From Hypericum androsaemum (taxonomy: Eukaryota > Streptophyta > Magnoliopsida > Malpighiales > Hypericaceae): a stretch of 64,000 nt of DNA. A model generated the notes under the pieces. The model worked only from the letters and a program-made list of their open reading frames with translations. It had not been told where the DNA came from and ran no database searches. The stretch is from assembly GCA_963995505.1 (NCBI GenBank), contig OZ023187.1, forward strand, positions 7,651,176-7,715,175, written 5' to 3'. Within the stretch, counting starts at the first letter, position 1. The number at the start of each line of letters is the position of its first letter. Of this stretch, positions 11,535-21,747 are shown piece after piece. Position numbers and translations under genes: made by a program.

Positions 11535-12243
11535 GGGAAAAGTCCACTTTAGTACCCTATAGTATCGACCAAAATTACTTTAGTACCATGTGGTAAAAAA
11601 TCAATCAATCGAGTCATACTTATTCGAATTAACATCAAAAAGGGCCTCGGGCAGCTGCCCGAACCTACCCGAACGCTGCCCGGGCCACGTGGCCAGCCAC
11701 GTCACCAATTTTTGACGACGTGGCGCCACGTGGACATCCATCTCCTTCCCCCATCCTCCTCCGCGTCCTCCTCCTCCGCGTCCTCCTCCTCCTCCTCCTC
11801 CCCTCCTCCTCCTCCTCCTCCTCCTCCGCGTCCTCCTCCTCCTCCTCCCCTCCTCCGCGTCCTCCTCTGCCTCCTCCTCTTCCGCGTCCTCCTCCTCCTC
11901 CTCCTCCTCCTCCGCGTCCTCCTCCTCCTCCTCCCCTCCTCCTCCTCCTCCTCCTCATCCTCTCCGCATCCTCCTCCTCCTCCTCCTCCTCTCCACGTCC
12001 TCCTCCTCAGCCTCCTCCTCCTCCCCCTCCTCCGCGCGTCCTCTTCCTCCTCCTCCCCGCCTCCTCCTCTCCACGTGGCTAGCCACGTGGCCCGGGCAGC
12101 GTTCGGGTAGGTTCGGGCCGGAGCTGCCCGAGGCCCTTTTTGATGTTAATTGGAATAAGTATGACTCGATTGATCGGTTTTTTATCACAGAGTACTAAAG
12201 TGATTTTGATCGATACCAAAGGATACTAAAGTGGACTTTTTCC
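11535..12243. mobile_element. 709-bp MULE-type element with ~190-bp inverted ends and a CCT-rich core
   Basis: The two arms (11535-11725 and 12065-12243) are inverted copies; both contain CTTTAGTA, AATCGAGTCATACTTATTC, AACATCAAAAAGGGCCTCGG and GCTGCCCGGGCCACGTGG. A perfect 9-bp duplication TTAATTTTT lies at 11526-11534 and 12244-12252. The core (about 11745-12075) is a CCT/CTC low-complexity run in which long serine-, proline- or glutamate-rich open frames arise on both strands. These are not genes. Confidence 0.82.
11745..12075. repeat. (CCT)n low-complexity core
   Basis: Interrupted CCT trinucleotide tract with GCGTCCTCC punctuation. It sits exactly between the inverted arms of the element at 11535-12243 and would be a polypurine/polypyrimidine stretch in the loop of the fold-back. 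Confidence 0.9.
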
Positions 12244-12252
12244 TTAATTTTT

Positions 12253-13440
12253 TAATAGTTTTTCTCTTCCACCGACAGTAAATTTACCCAGTATCAGCAC
12301 ATGGCTGTCGGGGTTGGGTCATCTCCGAGTATTTTTAATTAAAAATTTACCAATGTATGTTTTTAGCAAACCACTTTTACCCATTTAATTAATGTATGTT
12401 TCAAGAATATGTACAAACTTTTGCCCATTTAAAAAAAAGCACATAAATATGGCTAGGCATATTTTTACCTATGTATGCTTTCCCTTTTTTTAATTCCTCG
12501 GTCGACAATAGACACACAGGACGCTTTCCTTCCCGCCGGAGATATTCCCCGCTCGCCGACAACCCTCCTCTGGTAATTGTATGTCTCATAGCTCTTCTTG
12601 CCTTTTTTACTCAATGTTCGTGTTTGACCAAACATTTGTTTAATCTCTTTTTATTTATTTTTGGTTATGGGTTGCGGACTTATTTCCTCTGTAGATCCAA
12701 TCTCAGATAAGAGTGTTTCAACTGTGTTTTCTTAAATAATATTTTTTATTTAATAAAATAATAGAAAATTAATTCCATTTCATTCTCCTGTTAAACAAAA
12801 CAAACCCAGAGAGTTGTAAAATCTACGGATCTAACCTAATTTGAAATTCTCTTAAAAAAACTTAATTCGAAATTTGAAGAAAATACTAATCATAAACCCT
12901 AGTTCAATTCGACCGAAAAGAAAAAAAAGATTAATCGTAGTAATCAAAATTTAGGGCAGTATTCCTGGAATTTAAACATGAAAGAGGAAAACATGTAAAA
13001 CCCTTGAGGCTGCCCCCAGTAAGCAAATCTAGGCCGGGTGAAATAGAGCCCTTACGATCTATATTCCAAGTGAGAGCCCATTGGATCGGCCGAAACAACA
13101 CAAATAAATCCAAAATTTATATAATTACGAGAATCCTAAAAAAAAGAAATTGAAACAAAAAAAAACGAAGAAGAGATGGGATTTGGGATGTATAAGACCT
13201 TTCCTCTGACATTGCAAAGGGGATTTAATTGCAATGAGGTGAGAGAAAGGAATTACTGGGAGAGGTTTAGTGTGTGCCCGCAACGGAACACGAGCGGCAC
13301 CGAAAGAAAAAGCTCGCTCTGTTCTTTCAAAGGCAACTGAGTCTAAAACCCTAACCCCAACTTGGGATTTATAGCTGGTGGAAGAGGTGCGAATTACCTT
13401 TCTTGTCCCTGTGATTTCATTTAGGGTAGATTTCACTTTA
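12253..13440 (-). promoter_or_regulatory. Intergenic; promoter-like segment on the minus strand, no identified gene
   Basis: Read on the minus strand, 13370-13310 has CTATAAATC (TATA-like) about 15-30 bases before GGTTAGGGTTTTAG, a telo-box-like 5'-leader motif common in plant housekeeping genes. A short frame could begin at the ATG near 13215 (ATGTCAGAGG). The 103-codon frame at 13125-13436 does not resemble any family I know. This may be the abandoned promoter and first exon of a lost gene, or chance. Confidence 0.25.
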
Positions 13441-15170
13441 GTGCCTTGTTGTGTTGGGCCTTTCGTTTTTAGCCCATATTATTTGGAATTCGCTAGCTAA
13501 GTTATTTTTTGACCAATCAATTAGCCAACATTCAAAACTTGAATAATGAATTTTGATAAAAGCCTTTTTTCCTATAATTACGACTTTTATTACCAAAAAG
13601 AATAAAAGAAAGTTGCATCACACCCAAACTCCACCGGTAGCTAAACTGCACACAGTTAACTAAATGATATTCAAGTAAATTTATTTTTTTGTGATCGGGA
13701 TGATTTATTTATTTTTTGGTCTATAAGATCATAGATTAGTTTTTTCATTATTCAAAAAAGCGTTTATGTACAGTAAGTACAAGCATAGGGGCAGCAAGGC
13801 CCATGCCGGAAGTACAAGAAAGATTGCGCTGATGGGCCAAATTATGGGCTGAAAGGTTGGTTAAAACTCCTATGTGTCCAACCCAAAGTGATTCGTAAGC
13901 GTCCAGCTTTACTACTAATGCCACATTTTTTTTGAGATTTTTTTTGGATAAAATTTAGACGGGTTGGCCTAAACTTCGGGGCTCTAAACGGCATTGAGTT
14001 TTGTTTTTCTTCTAAGCAAATTTTTTGCCATTTTCGTAAGGAGTGGGAATTGACCCACCAATCACTGAGAAACGAGATAGGACCTGTTATCATCTTATCC
14101 ATTTTGTGTTGGTAAATGTTTTTAGAGATTGTCGGTCCATGCAGCTGTACTCGTGATAAGCCAATTTACTTTATTGTTACCGACTGAATTGTTCATGTTA
14201 TGTAATACGTATTTTGTTAATGTCTAACAAATCCTTTGTTCGTCCGTAATCTATGTACTTTGTTTTCATGTATTGAATTCTAATATCCCACTATTATTTA
14301 ATGTTAATCTTTTAAAACCATGATTCTAAAAAATTCTTAACTACAAATACCTTATTGAATGCGACTAATTTTATAATGATCTCTTATAAAATAAGATTTA
14401 TTATAATTAATGGTCAAAATTTTGTTATTTTTAATTTATGATAGATTATATGCGGTTCAATCTTATTAAAAATTAACAATCTAATTATTATTACTTGGCA
14501 TATAGAGATCAGCGTAAAATGACTCATGAAATGAACTAGATACGAATCTACCTTTCCATTTTATCAAATCTCAGGGAATTTTCCAAACCAATAATAATTG
14601 CATCTTAAGAAAAAAGAACATGGTTAGGAAGTAAAATTATGGACGACCTCAGTTTCCACACAGCCACACCACAAATTATGAAACTCTCCCTATTTATTAT
14701 TTTTCTTTTCTTTCAAAATTATGTACTATCCAACAACTATTATATTCTAACTCTAAATTTAAACATAATATACACCATTTTTCTACGTCTTCCATAAACT
14801 AAACTTAAAAAAAAATAGATAAGACAATCTAACCTCTACCTATTTTAAGAAGTCAAACCCGACAAATTATATTCAAGGTGAAAATAACTGCCAACTTTTA
14901 CCTACTAATTTCTCCGGCAGTTACTATTATTATTATTACTACTACTACTAAGAACATGCACCAGAAATAGACTAGCCAACCCTCCAAGCAAAAAAGCTAT
15001 CTCTGTCTGTCCTTGTCCAAATACTACAAGCACCAGAAATCTCTGTCGTTTTAGGAACCAACTGGTCTGTTTTGTACATGGGAGAGGATTTGATTTCCTA
15101 TCTGGGTATTCTGTGTAGTGTCCAGAAGTGGAAGCTATTCTCTGTTTTGGTCTTCTCTGGGTTGTCCTTG
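13441..15170. other. Intergenic, AT-rich; upstream flank of the SPS pseudogene
   Basis: No credible coding frame. A short run of ATT then ACT trinucleotides lies at 14924-14950. The remainder is plain AT-rich DNA. Confidence 0.4.
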
Positions 15171-17160
15171 ATGATGATGGCAATGGCATGGCATGGCCTT
15201 GAATTTGGAAGGACTGCCGTTGATTTGGTGCCATGTGGGTGCTCCTCCAATAGTGATGTGCGGTTTGGCTCCAGGAGGTTGGTTTGTTTCCGGAGAGATG
15301 TTGGCCGGTGTAGAGTTCTCTCAACTAAAACCCCGGAGGCCTTGGTCAACGGTAATTTCATGTCTTTGTCTTCAGTTGGCAGTGTGCTTGAATGGTTTTT
15401 CCTTTCCTTGGTTATCACTAGTCTTACTTTCCAGGGTTTGAATGCTAAACCTCAAAATCGTATTGCACCGCACCTTTTACCGGTAGGCCAAATTTGTAAT
15501 TTTTAGTTATGCTTGTAAAGTTCCCAAATTTGGCTTACCATCTCACTTGCTATGGCAATGGGAAGATGTTTTGCTTTTGTCCTCTTTTTGTTGGGATGCA
15601 ACTGTGCTAATTTCGTTGATACTGAAGTAAAGTTCAGATCTTTTGTTTTTGGTGTTGGAGAGAATCCCACATCGGGAGTGGCAAATGTGTTGGGCGTGTT
15701 TATAATTGTGGAGGATTCACATTTTTGTTGTCTTAAGGTTTTAGGTAGAATGTGAAAATTTTTATATTTTATCAGAGCCAATTGCTCTAACGAGACACAT
15801 AATCTGTTGTGCTCGCACGACCCCGTTTGACATTGTGGGAAGTGAGGGTTTATTGTGTTTGGAATCTGCATACAGGGGTGTCTCAGGGTTTATTGTGTTT
15901 GCAAGCTTTTTGGTTATCTCATTAAGCAGCATCGGTAGATTGTTGGTGCAGAAAACCCAGTGTTGATGTCTGCTGCTGAGCAAATATTTGGTGCTGGTGG
16001 AAAGAGGATGCGACCAGCTTTGGTGTTTCTGGTGTCAAGGACCACTGCAGAACTAGCTGGCTTAAAGTATGTTACGAGCCGGTACTTGTTCCCCCTTGCT
16101 CCGTATAATAGCGAACTCGAATGGAAGCTTACCGTCATTGCTTCTTTCGCAGGGAACTTAACATAAAGCACCGGAGGTTAGCCAAGATAATCGAGATGAT
16201 CCACACTGCAAGCCTAATACATGATGATATACTAGATGAGAGTGATATGAGAAGAGGTATGACCTTCTCTCGCATAGTTCCTTGTTTCGTTCGTCCATTT
16301 TTTGGATTAGACTATTCCAACTTTGTGCCTGTATACAGGTAAGGAATCTGTTCATCAGATGTATGGGACAAGGTTGCTGTATTGGCTGGGGACTTCATGT
16401 TTGCTCAGTCCTCGTGGTACCTAGCGAACCTCGAAAATATTGAAGCCATTAAGCTTATTAGCCAGGTTGGTCGGGCAATTCGGACATTACTGAAATAGCA
16501 AGAGTAGTCTAGCATGCTAGGTGATTGACAGTTCAGCAGTTGCTTGGCAGGTTATCAAGGACTTCGCGAGTGGCGAAATAAAGCAGGCCTCTGGTTTATT
16601 TGACTGCGATATCAAACTCGACGATTACCTGATCAAGAGTTGTTACAAAACGGCGTCTTTGATTGCTGCTAGCAGTAAAGGAGCTGCTGTATTCAGCGGC
16701 GTGGACAGCCGTATTTCGGAGCAAATGTACGAATATGGGAGGAACCTCGGGCTGTCTTTCCAGGTCGTTGATGACATTCACACAATCTGCTCAGCAGCTG
16801 GGGAAGCCTGCTGGTAGCGACTTGGCCAAAGGGAACCTAACTGCGCCGATCATATTTGCCTTGGAAAAAGAGCCAAAACTCAGAGAGATAATCGACTCCG
16901 AGTTCTCGGAGGATGGCTCCTTGGAAGAAGCCATAGGGTTGGTTAAGAACAGCGGGAGGATCCGAAGAGCACAGCATTTGGCAAGGGAGAAAGCCGATAT
17001 CGCTATCCGGAGCCTTAGCTGCCTACCGCGGGGCGCCTTCCGGTCGGCTCTCGAGGAGATGGTGTTGTATAATCTAGAACGAATAGACAATACACAACAA
17101 TTCTTTTCTGCCAATACACAACAATTCTTTTCCGGGAAGTTGGTCAAAGCCTCAGGATAG
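15171..17160 (+). pseudogene. SPS: Solanesyl diphosphate synthase pseudogene (plastid type, SPS)
   Basis: SPS elongates farnesyl/geranylgeranyl diphosphate to the C45 tail used for plastoquinone. Recognisable exons: 15171-15351 (start MMMAMAWHGL, transit-peptide region ending ALVNG), 15939-16066 (IVGAENPVL, GGKRMRP), 16153-16256 (first Asp-rich motif HDDILDESD), 16339-16465 and 16551-17160 (SLFQVVDD region to LERID). Splice sites at these borders are canonical. Lesions: (1) the exon joining ALVNG to IVGAENPVL is absent and the place holds an LTR fragment; (2) one base is missing near 16372 after MYGT, shifting the frame; (3) eight bases are missing near 16777, just after VVDDI, which removes the rest of the second DDxxD catalytic motif and shifts the frame again. 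The 3' end carries a 21-bp tandem duplication (NTQQFFS twice). Sequencing error could explain the single base but not the other two lesions. Confidence 0.88.
15653..15800 (+). mobile_element. LTR fragment with primer-binding site in the SPS intron
   Basis: TGTTGGAGAGAATCCCACAT opens a stretch of the type seen at plant LTR starts. Near 15770 it reaches TTATCAGAGCC, close to the plant tRNA-Met primer-binding consensus TGGTATCAGAGC. It is one LTR plus the start of an internal region, truncated, with no coding capacity. It replaces or borders the missing second SPS exon. Confidence 0.5.
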
Positions 17161-18303
17161 ATAGAGCTGGTCACTACTCTACTGGTTGTATATTTGATGG
17201 GTTAGACCCAAAAGCTGATATTGCAGCTCAGTGTTTACTGAATCACGAGTAAGCTTACACAAAATTGGTAAGCAAAAAATTCTGCTAACATTCGTTCATA
17301 TGAACAAATGATATCCTATTTCTGAATCACTAGCAATACAAGTTCGTTTGGCCAAGTATTACAATACCAAATCGTGAAATATCCACATCAACGTTCTAGA
17401 GAAATATGACGTGATACTTATGAGGATAATCATGGAAATGCTAACAGGAAAAAAAATTAAGTGTGGTTAGGAATTTGTCACAAAAAGTATAAAATTTAGA
17501 AACTTTAGTTATCAAAATAGAAAAAAGTAAAACCACATGATACTTAAGTACGTGTGGAACTACATCCTGCTTAATTGAACTTATCCTTTGGAAAAAGTAT
17601 GTTTTGTTAAAAAAATTTGAATTTTTATTTATAATTTATAAATGAAAATATAACATTTAGAAAGTCATGTCCGCAATTCTGGATACCAAAATTTCTGAAT
17701 GGAGATATTTTTTTTCAATATGTCAAACTACATATATCTAATAGTACTTTTTCCTAATAGATGGAATGACAAGTTGAGATTGACCTCCGATAGTTCATCA
17801 AGTCGGGAGTGTTATGTTTTTATTTTGGGGAAAAACTTAGAAATTCAGTTTAATATATTATATTAGTTAATTAGTTCTTGAATTTTGAAAAATCGAACTC
17901 ATCAATGTTTAAAATTGATATCCATCTCAAATGACACCTCAAAAAAAACCTCTCCATCATTTTAAACTCCAAAATCACAGTAAACATACTAATTCCACCG
18001 CCACGTCAAAAAAAACTTATCCACCACATAAAAAAATTATGTCTACCTTTACCCACTTCATTCACTCAATCCAATAGTCCTAAATCCAAACAATAAAACT
18101 ACTTCCCCATCCAAATTACTAACTACTTATCAACCAATATGAAACAAGTTTTATACAAACACCGCGAGAGCGGCACATAAGACAACTACATTATATTCAA
18201 TCCAAAAGTAATCAATCTTTTTCGATCATGAGTTATCATATGATTTGGATTATCCAAAAGGATTCATCAATTGAGTAAAATGAGTTGGATGGCCTAAATT
18301 TAT
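17161..18303. other. Downstream of the SPS pseudogene; no gene
   Basis: AT-rich, no recognisable coding region. Confidence 0.4.
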
Positions 18304-18907
18304 GGGCTGCGTTTGGTACATCTTCTGAATAGACTTAGAAAGACAAGACAGAACAGCACTGAATGAAACCATTTGTTCTAGTTGTCTCATCCAATGTTTG
18401 GTAACTTTTTTGTTACATGTAATAGTTTAGCGTAAAGTATGGTTAAAGACAAATCTACCTTTAGAAAATGTCTTAATCTAACAAAAAAATATTGGTCTCA
18501 ATTTTGCTAAAGAATAAACAAAATGTATAGCAAATAAAATCTATCAAATCGATTATATGAAACCTATTAAAAATCATTCGTATATGAAAATATAAAATTT
18601 TGATAATCTAAATATGTTCCGAATTTTGAAATATTTAAATTTAAACCCGGAAAAAATTGGACGAGACATATATATAAAATACACAATCTTAGTTGAGTTA
18701 AAATGGTAAAGAAAATAGTTTAGGGTTATATGGTAAAATAATATCATAAGAAATTTTTATCTTTGGAGAAAGTTTTCTGGCCCATGAAAACAGATAGAAC
18801 AAAAAATTGAAGGTTAACTTGGACAAATTTTTATTTTGTCCGAACCCTTTTTTTGCACCAAACATAATCTAGGACAAAAGTTCGTGTTCAATCCTGTCGT
18901 GTCTATC

Positions 18908-19377
18908 TGTTGGAATTCCACCTTGTCCACCCATGATTCTCCATTAGTGGAGAAGCCACTTATGAGTGCTTTGGCACATAAAATAATACACCACCATAGT
19001 AGTGGGATTGTAGGTGAATCCTCTTCCTTTAAATGTGAGGAAGAAGAGGAGAAGTGGTAGGGGGAAGAAAATGAACGGACACACAAGAGAAGGATTGGGG
19101 ATTAATACTTGATTAATCCCTGAATTCTCGATTTATCTCCAAGGCAAATAGAGGTCGTGGAAATTGTTCTTGACTCCGACATACCGTGAGCAAGAACCGA
19201 CCGGTGACAAGAATCCGTTACGCTCCTGTGGATAACTGCGCTACAACAAGTAAGTGTGTTTACATTTTAACGAATTCATTCGTGAATTTATTTAACGTTA
19301 ATTTGATTCGATTTCTAGATTGTAATTTGTTATAATCCACGTTATATATATGCGTATGTAATATGTAGAAATCTTCA
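18908..19377 (+). repeat. Left LTR
   Basis: 470 bp, TG...CA ends. It contains a short LTR-internal frame also present in the right copy. It is followed after one base by the tRNA-Met-type primer-binding site. Confidence 0.95.
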
Positions 19378-19378
19378 T

Positions 19379-19393
19379 TGGTATCAGAGCTTG
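19379..19393 (+). promoter_or_regulatory. Primer-binding site (tRNA-Met type)
   Basis: TGGTATCAGAGCTTG directly after the left LTR; TGGTATCAGAGC is the standard plant retrotransposon complement to initiator tRNA-Met. Confidence 0.9.
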
Positions 19394-19917
19394 ATTAGTT
19401 CTTGTTCTGGATACTATTTAATTTTTGATAATAAAAATTATGTGTAATTTTTGGATCAAAAATTAGTTTTTAATAAACTGTTCTTAAGTTAACAGTTTCT
19501 GTTGTACTTGTGTGTACAATTGGCAAATCTCTAGGGATTGAATTGAATTGTGGTTCAACACGCGCATCAAAGGACTTCGTCCTTATTTGCACACGGGTGA
19601 AAATCCCAGGGACTAATATGTAATTTTGTACGCGTTGAAGAGTATAATGCTTTTGTCCTTATTGTGCAAACTCGTGTACCCTGAGGGACTCGATTGATAT
19701 TTGCCAAATTCCCAAATCGGGAAGAACCCTATTTTCGCCTGTTTTTCCCCAAATCTACATCCGACGCAATCCGATCAAATACGACGTTTTGGAGGCCGGA
19801 AATCGAGTTTGCTCGAATCCCCGATGTGTCCCCGACGTCTTCATACCATAATCTCGCGTTGACGTTGCCGGAATCAAGAGATTGAAGCCGGCGACGCCGG
19901 AAGAACGCGGGAGGGAG

Positions 19918-20280
19918 AAGATGACGGCGATGGTGATCGGGGGCATGACGGCTCACGAGGATGCTATCGACGCGCTCGTGAGACCATGGCGAGTCCGTTG
20001 CGAACGGTCTCAGCCGTCGCTTTGCCGTCCTCTCACCGTGGTCGCATTTTTGGAGTCGGCCGAGTTTTTTCTCTTCTTCGTTCGACGAAGAGGATGGAGA
20101 AGATGACGGCGATGGTGATCGGGGGCATGACGGCTCACAAGGTTGCTATCGACGCGCTCGTGAGACCACGGCGAGTCCGTTGGGACCGGTCTCAGCCGTC
20201 GATTCGCCGTCCTCTCACCGTGGTCGTGGTTGTTAGGGTCGGCCGCTTTTTTCTCTTCGATTCGACGAAGAAGAAGGAGG
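19918..20280 (+). repeat. Two-copy ~180-bp tandem duplication in the copia leader
   Basis: GATGACGGCGATGGTGATCG starts a segment at about 19920 and again at about 20102. The two copies are nearly identical through TCTCAGCCGTCG and TCTCACCGTGGTCG and end near TCGACGAAGA. The block is GC-rich in an otherwise AT-rich element, which suggests captured sequence. The short frames crossing it show no recognisable domain. Confidence 0.85.
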
Positions 20281-20876
20281 AGAGGGAGAAGGAGGAGATT
20301 GTGAAAAGGGCATTTCCGTAATTTTACGGATTTTTTGCCGGAGTATTTATACTCAAGAAGGGCAAAACCGTAATTTCGTAGTCAAAAAAAAAAAGGGAAG
20401 AGGACGCGGGTTTGACCATGGGTCAACGCGTCGCGGGCCGAACGCGTCGCAGCCCGTTTTCGTTTTTCTTTGGGCCGTTTATTTTTAAAGGGGCCCAACC
20501 CACATTTTGACTTTTACAGTCAATACGAGTGTGGGCTTTTGGGCCAATTTTTTCTACGCGGCCCATTTGACTACTATGATTTAAATGAGTCTATTTTTTA
20601 GACTTGGTTGAATAAAATGAGTTTTATTCACATAAAATTTTATTTTTTAATATATATTTTAGAATGAGTTCTAAACTATATTTTAATCAATATTTTTAGA
20701 GTTAAGACACTAAAAATATGGAAAAGATTATAACCTATAAGGATCACGCAATAAAAGGCTACATCGTGAATATTCTTGGTGCGCTTTATCATTGATATGA
20801 TTAAAATTATGATTTTAATCAATTGGGACTACTTGTGAGTTGACCCAAATAACTAGCGTTATGATACAGGTTATCA

Positions 20877-21389
20877 ATGAGGATAAAGTGTTGTCCAAGA
20901 AAGTGTGTTGCACCTGTGCTTATTGCAAAGGCACAAGACATGCGCCGAAAGATATTAAAGCGTCGTATCTCTCGTTGGGTGCATAAAGATAATGAACAAG
21001 TGCTTATCGAGCATATTGTATCTGTTCACAATGAGATACAAGAATGTATCTTGGTTGGAGGTTATAACAGTGGGTATAACTGGGTATTGATGTTCATGGA
21101 TCTTTTAGCTACGCTAAAGATTACGGAAGATGTTGACACTTTCATTTCTCCTGTAACTGGGACTATTCATAGAAAAGCTGTGGAACGTCTGGTTACATAA
21201 CTAGGTGGGAAGGGAATTTTAGAGGAAATTCCTCATAATAAGTCAATGAGGTTGCGAAGTGGGCGTAAAGTACGTCGCTTCTGTGCTCATGAATACGTTC
21301 ATGAATTCCCTTATCCTAGCAAGTGGACAATCATGAACTCTGTTCCAGCCCGTGTTGTATATAGAGATATTGTCTTTAATAATGCGTAG
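20877..21389 (+). pseudogene. Extra ORF upstream of gag in the copia leader, one in-frame stop
   Basis: A 171-codon frame starts ATGAGGATAAAG and is broken only by one TAA at 21198-21200; the second half contains SMRLRSGRKVRRF and ends at TAG. The first half (107 residues) is basic at the start (KILKRRISRWVHK) and mixed afterwards. I do not recognise the family, and standard Ty1/copia elements have no ORF here. It could be an acquired host segment or a lineage-specific accessory protein. The single stop in an otherwise open frame suggests recent loss or readthrough. Confidence 0.5.
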
Positions 21390-21747
21390 ATTTGTGGTAT
21401 GGGTTTAAATCTTGTTGGAAATTTTTTGTACATATGTGTATAGAACTTCATGTATTTTCATGATTGTAATAACGATGCATATGTGTTGTTGTAATTAAAT
21501 AATTTGTTTATTTAATTGCTTATTATTACCATGAGATATATCCACTTGAATTTACTATTAAAGAACTTTGAACGTTTAAAGTTCAAAATTAATTCTTGAA
21601 TGGTGAGGGGAAACATACCCGTGACCTTCTTCGAATTCGAGGTTAATCAAGAACTTTATATCGTTTACAGTTATGGACGTATAGTAAATTATAATGTATT
21701 GCTGAAAACAAACTCCTTACACATTTTTTTTATGATTCCCTATAGTC

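Noticed and set aside
11665..12188. Long Ser/Pro/Glu/Gly-rich ORFs
   Set aside because: They are translations of the CCT tract and the inverted arms of a MULE.
12931..13110. Small nuclear or signal-recognition RNA gene near CTGCCCCCAGTAAGC
   Set aside because: No match with conserved boxes of plant U1-U6, U12 or 7SL that I know, and no upstream sequence element of RNA polymerase II/III snRNA type.
15072..15170. Upstream start (MYMGEDLIS) for SPS
   Set aside because: SPS proteins of this group begin near MMM-x-(x)-W/R; the triple ATG at 15171 fits, whereas the upstream extension has no similarity.
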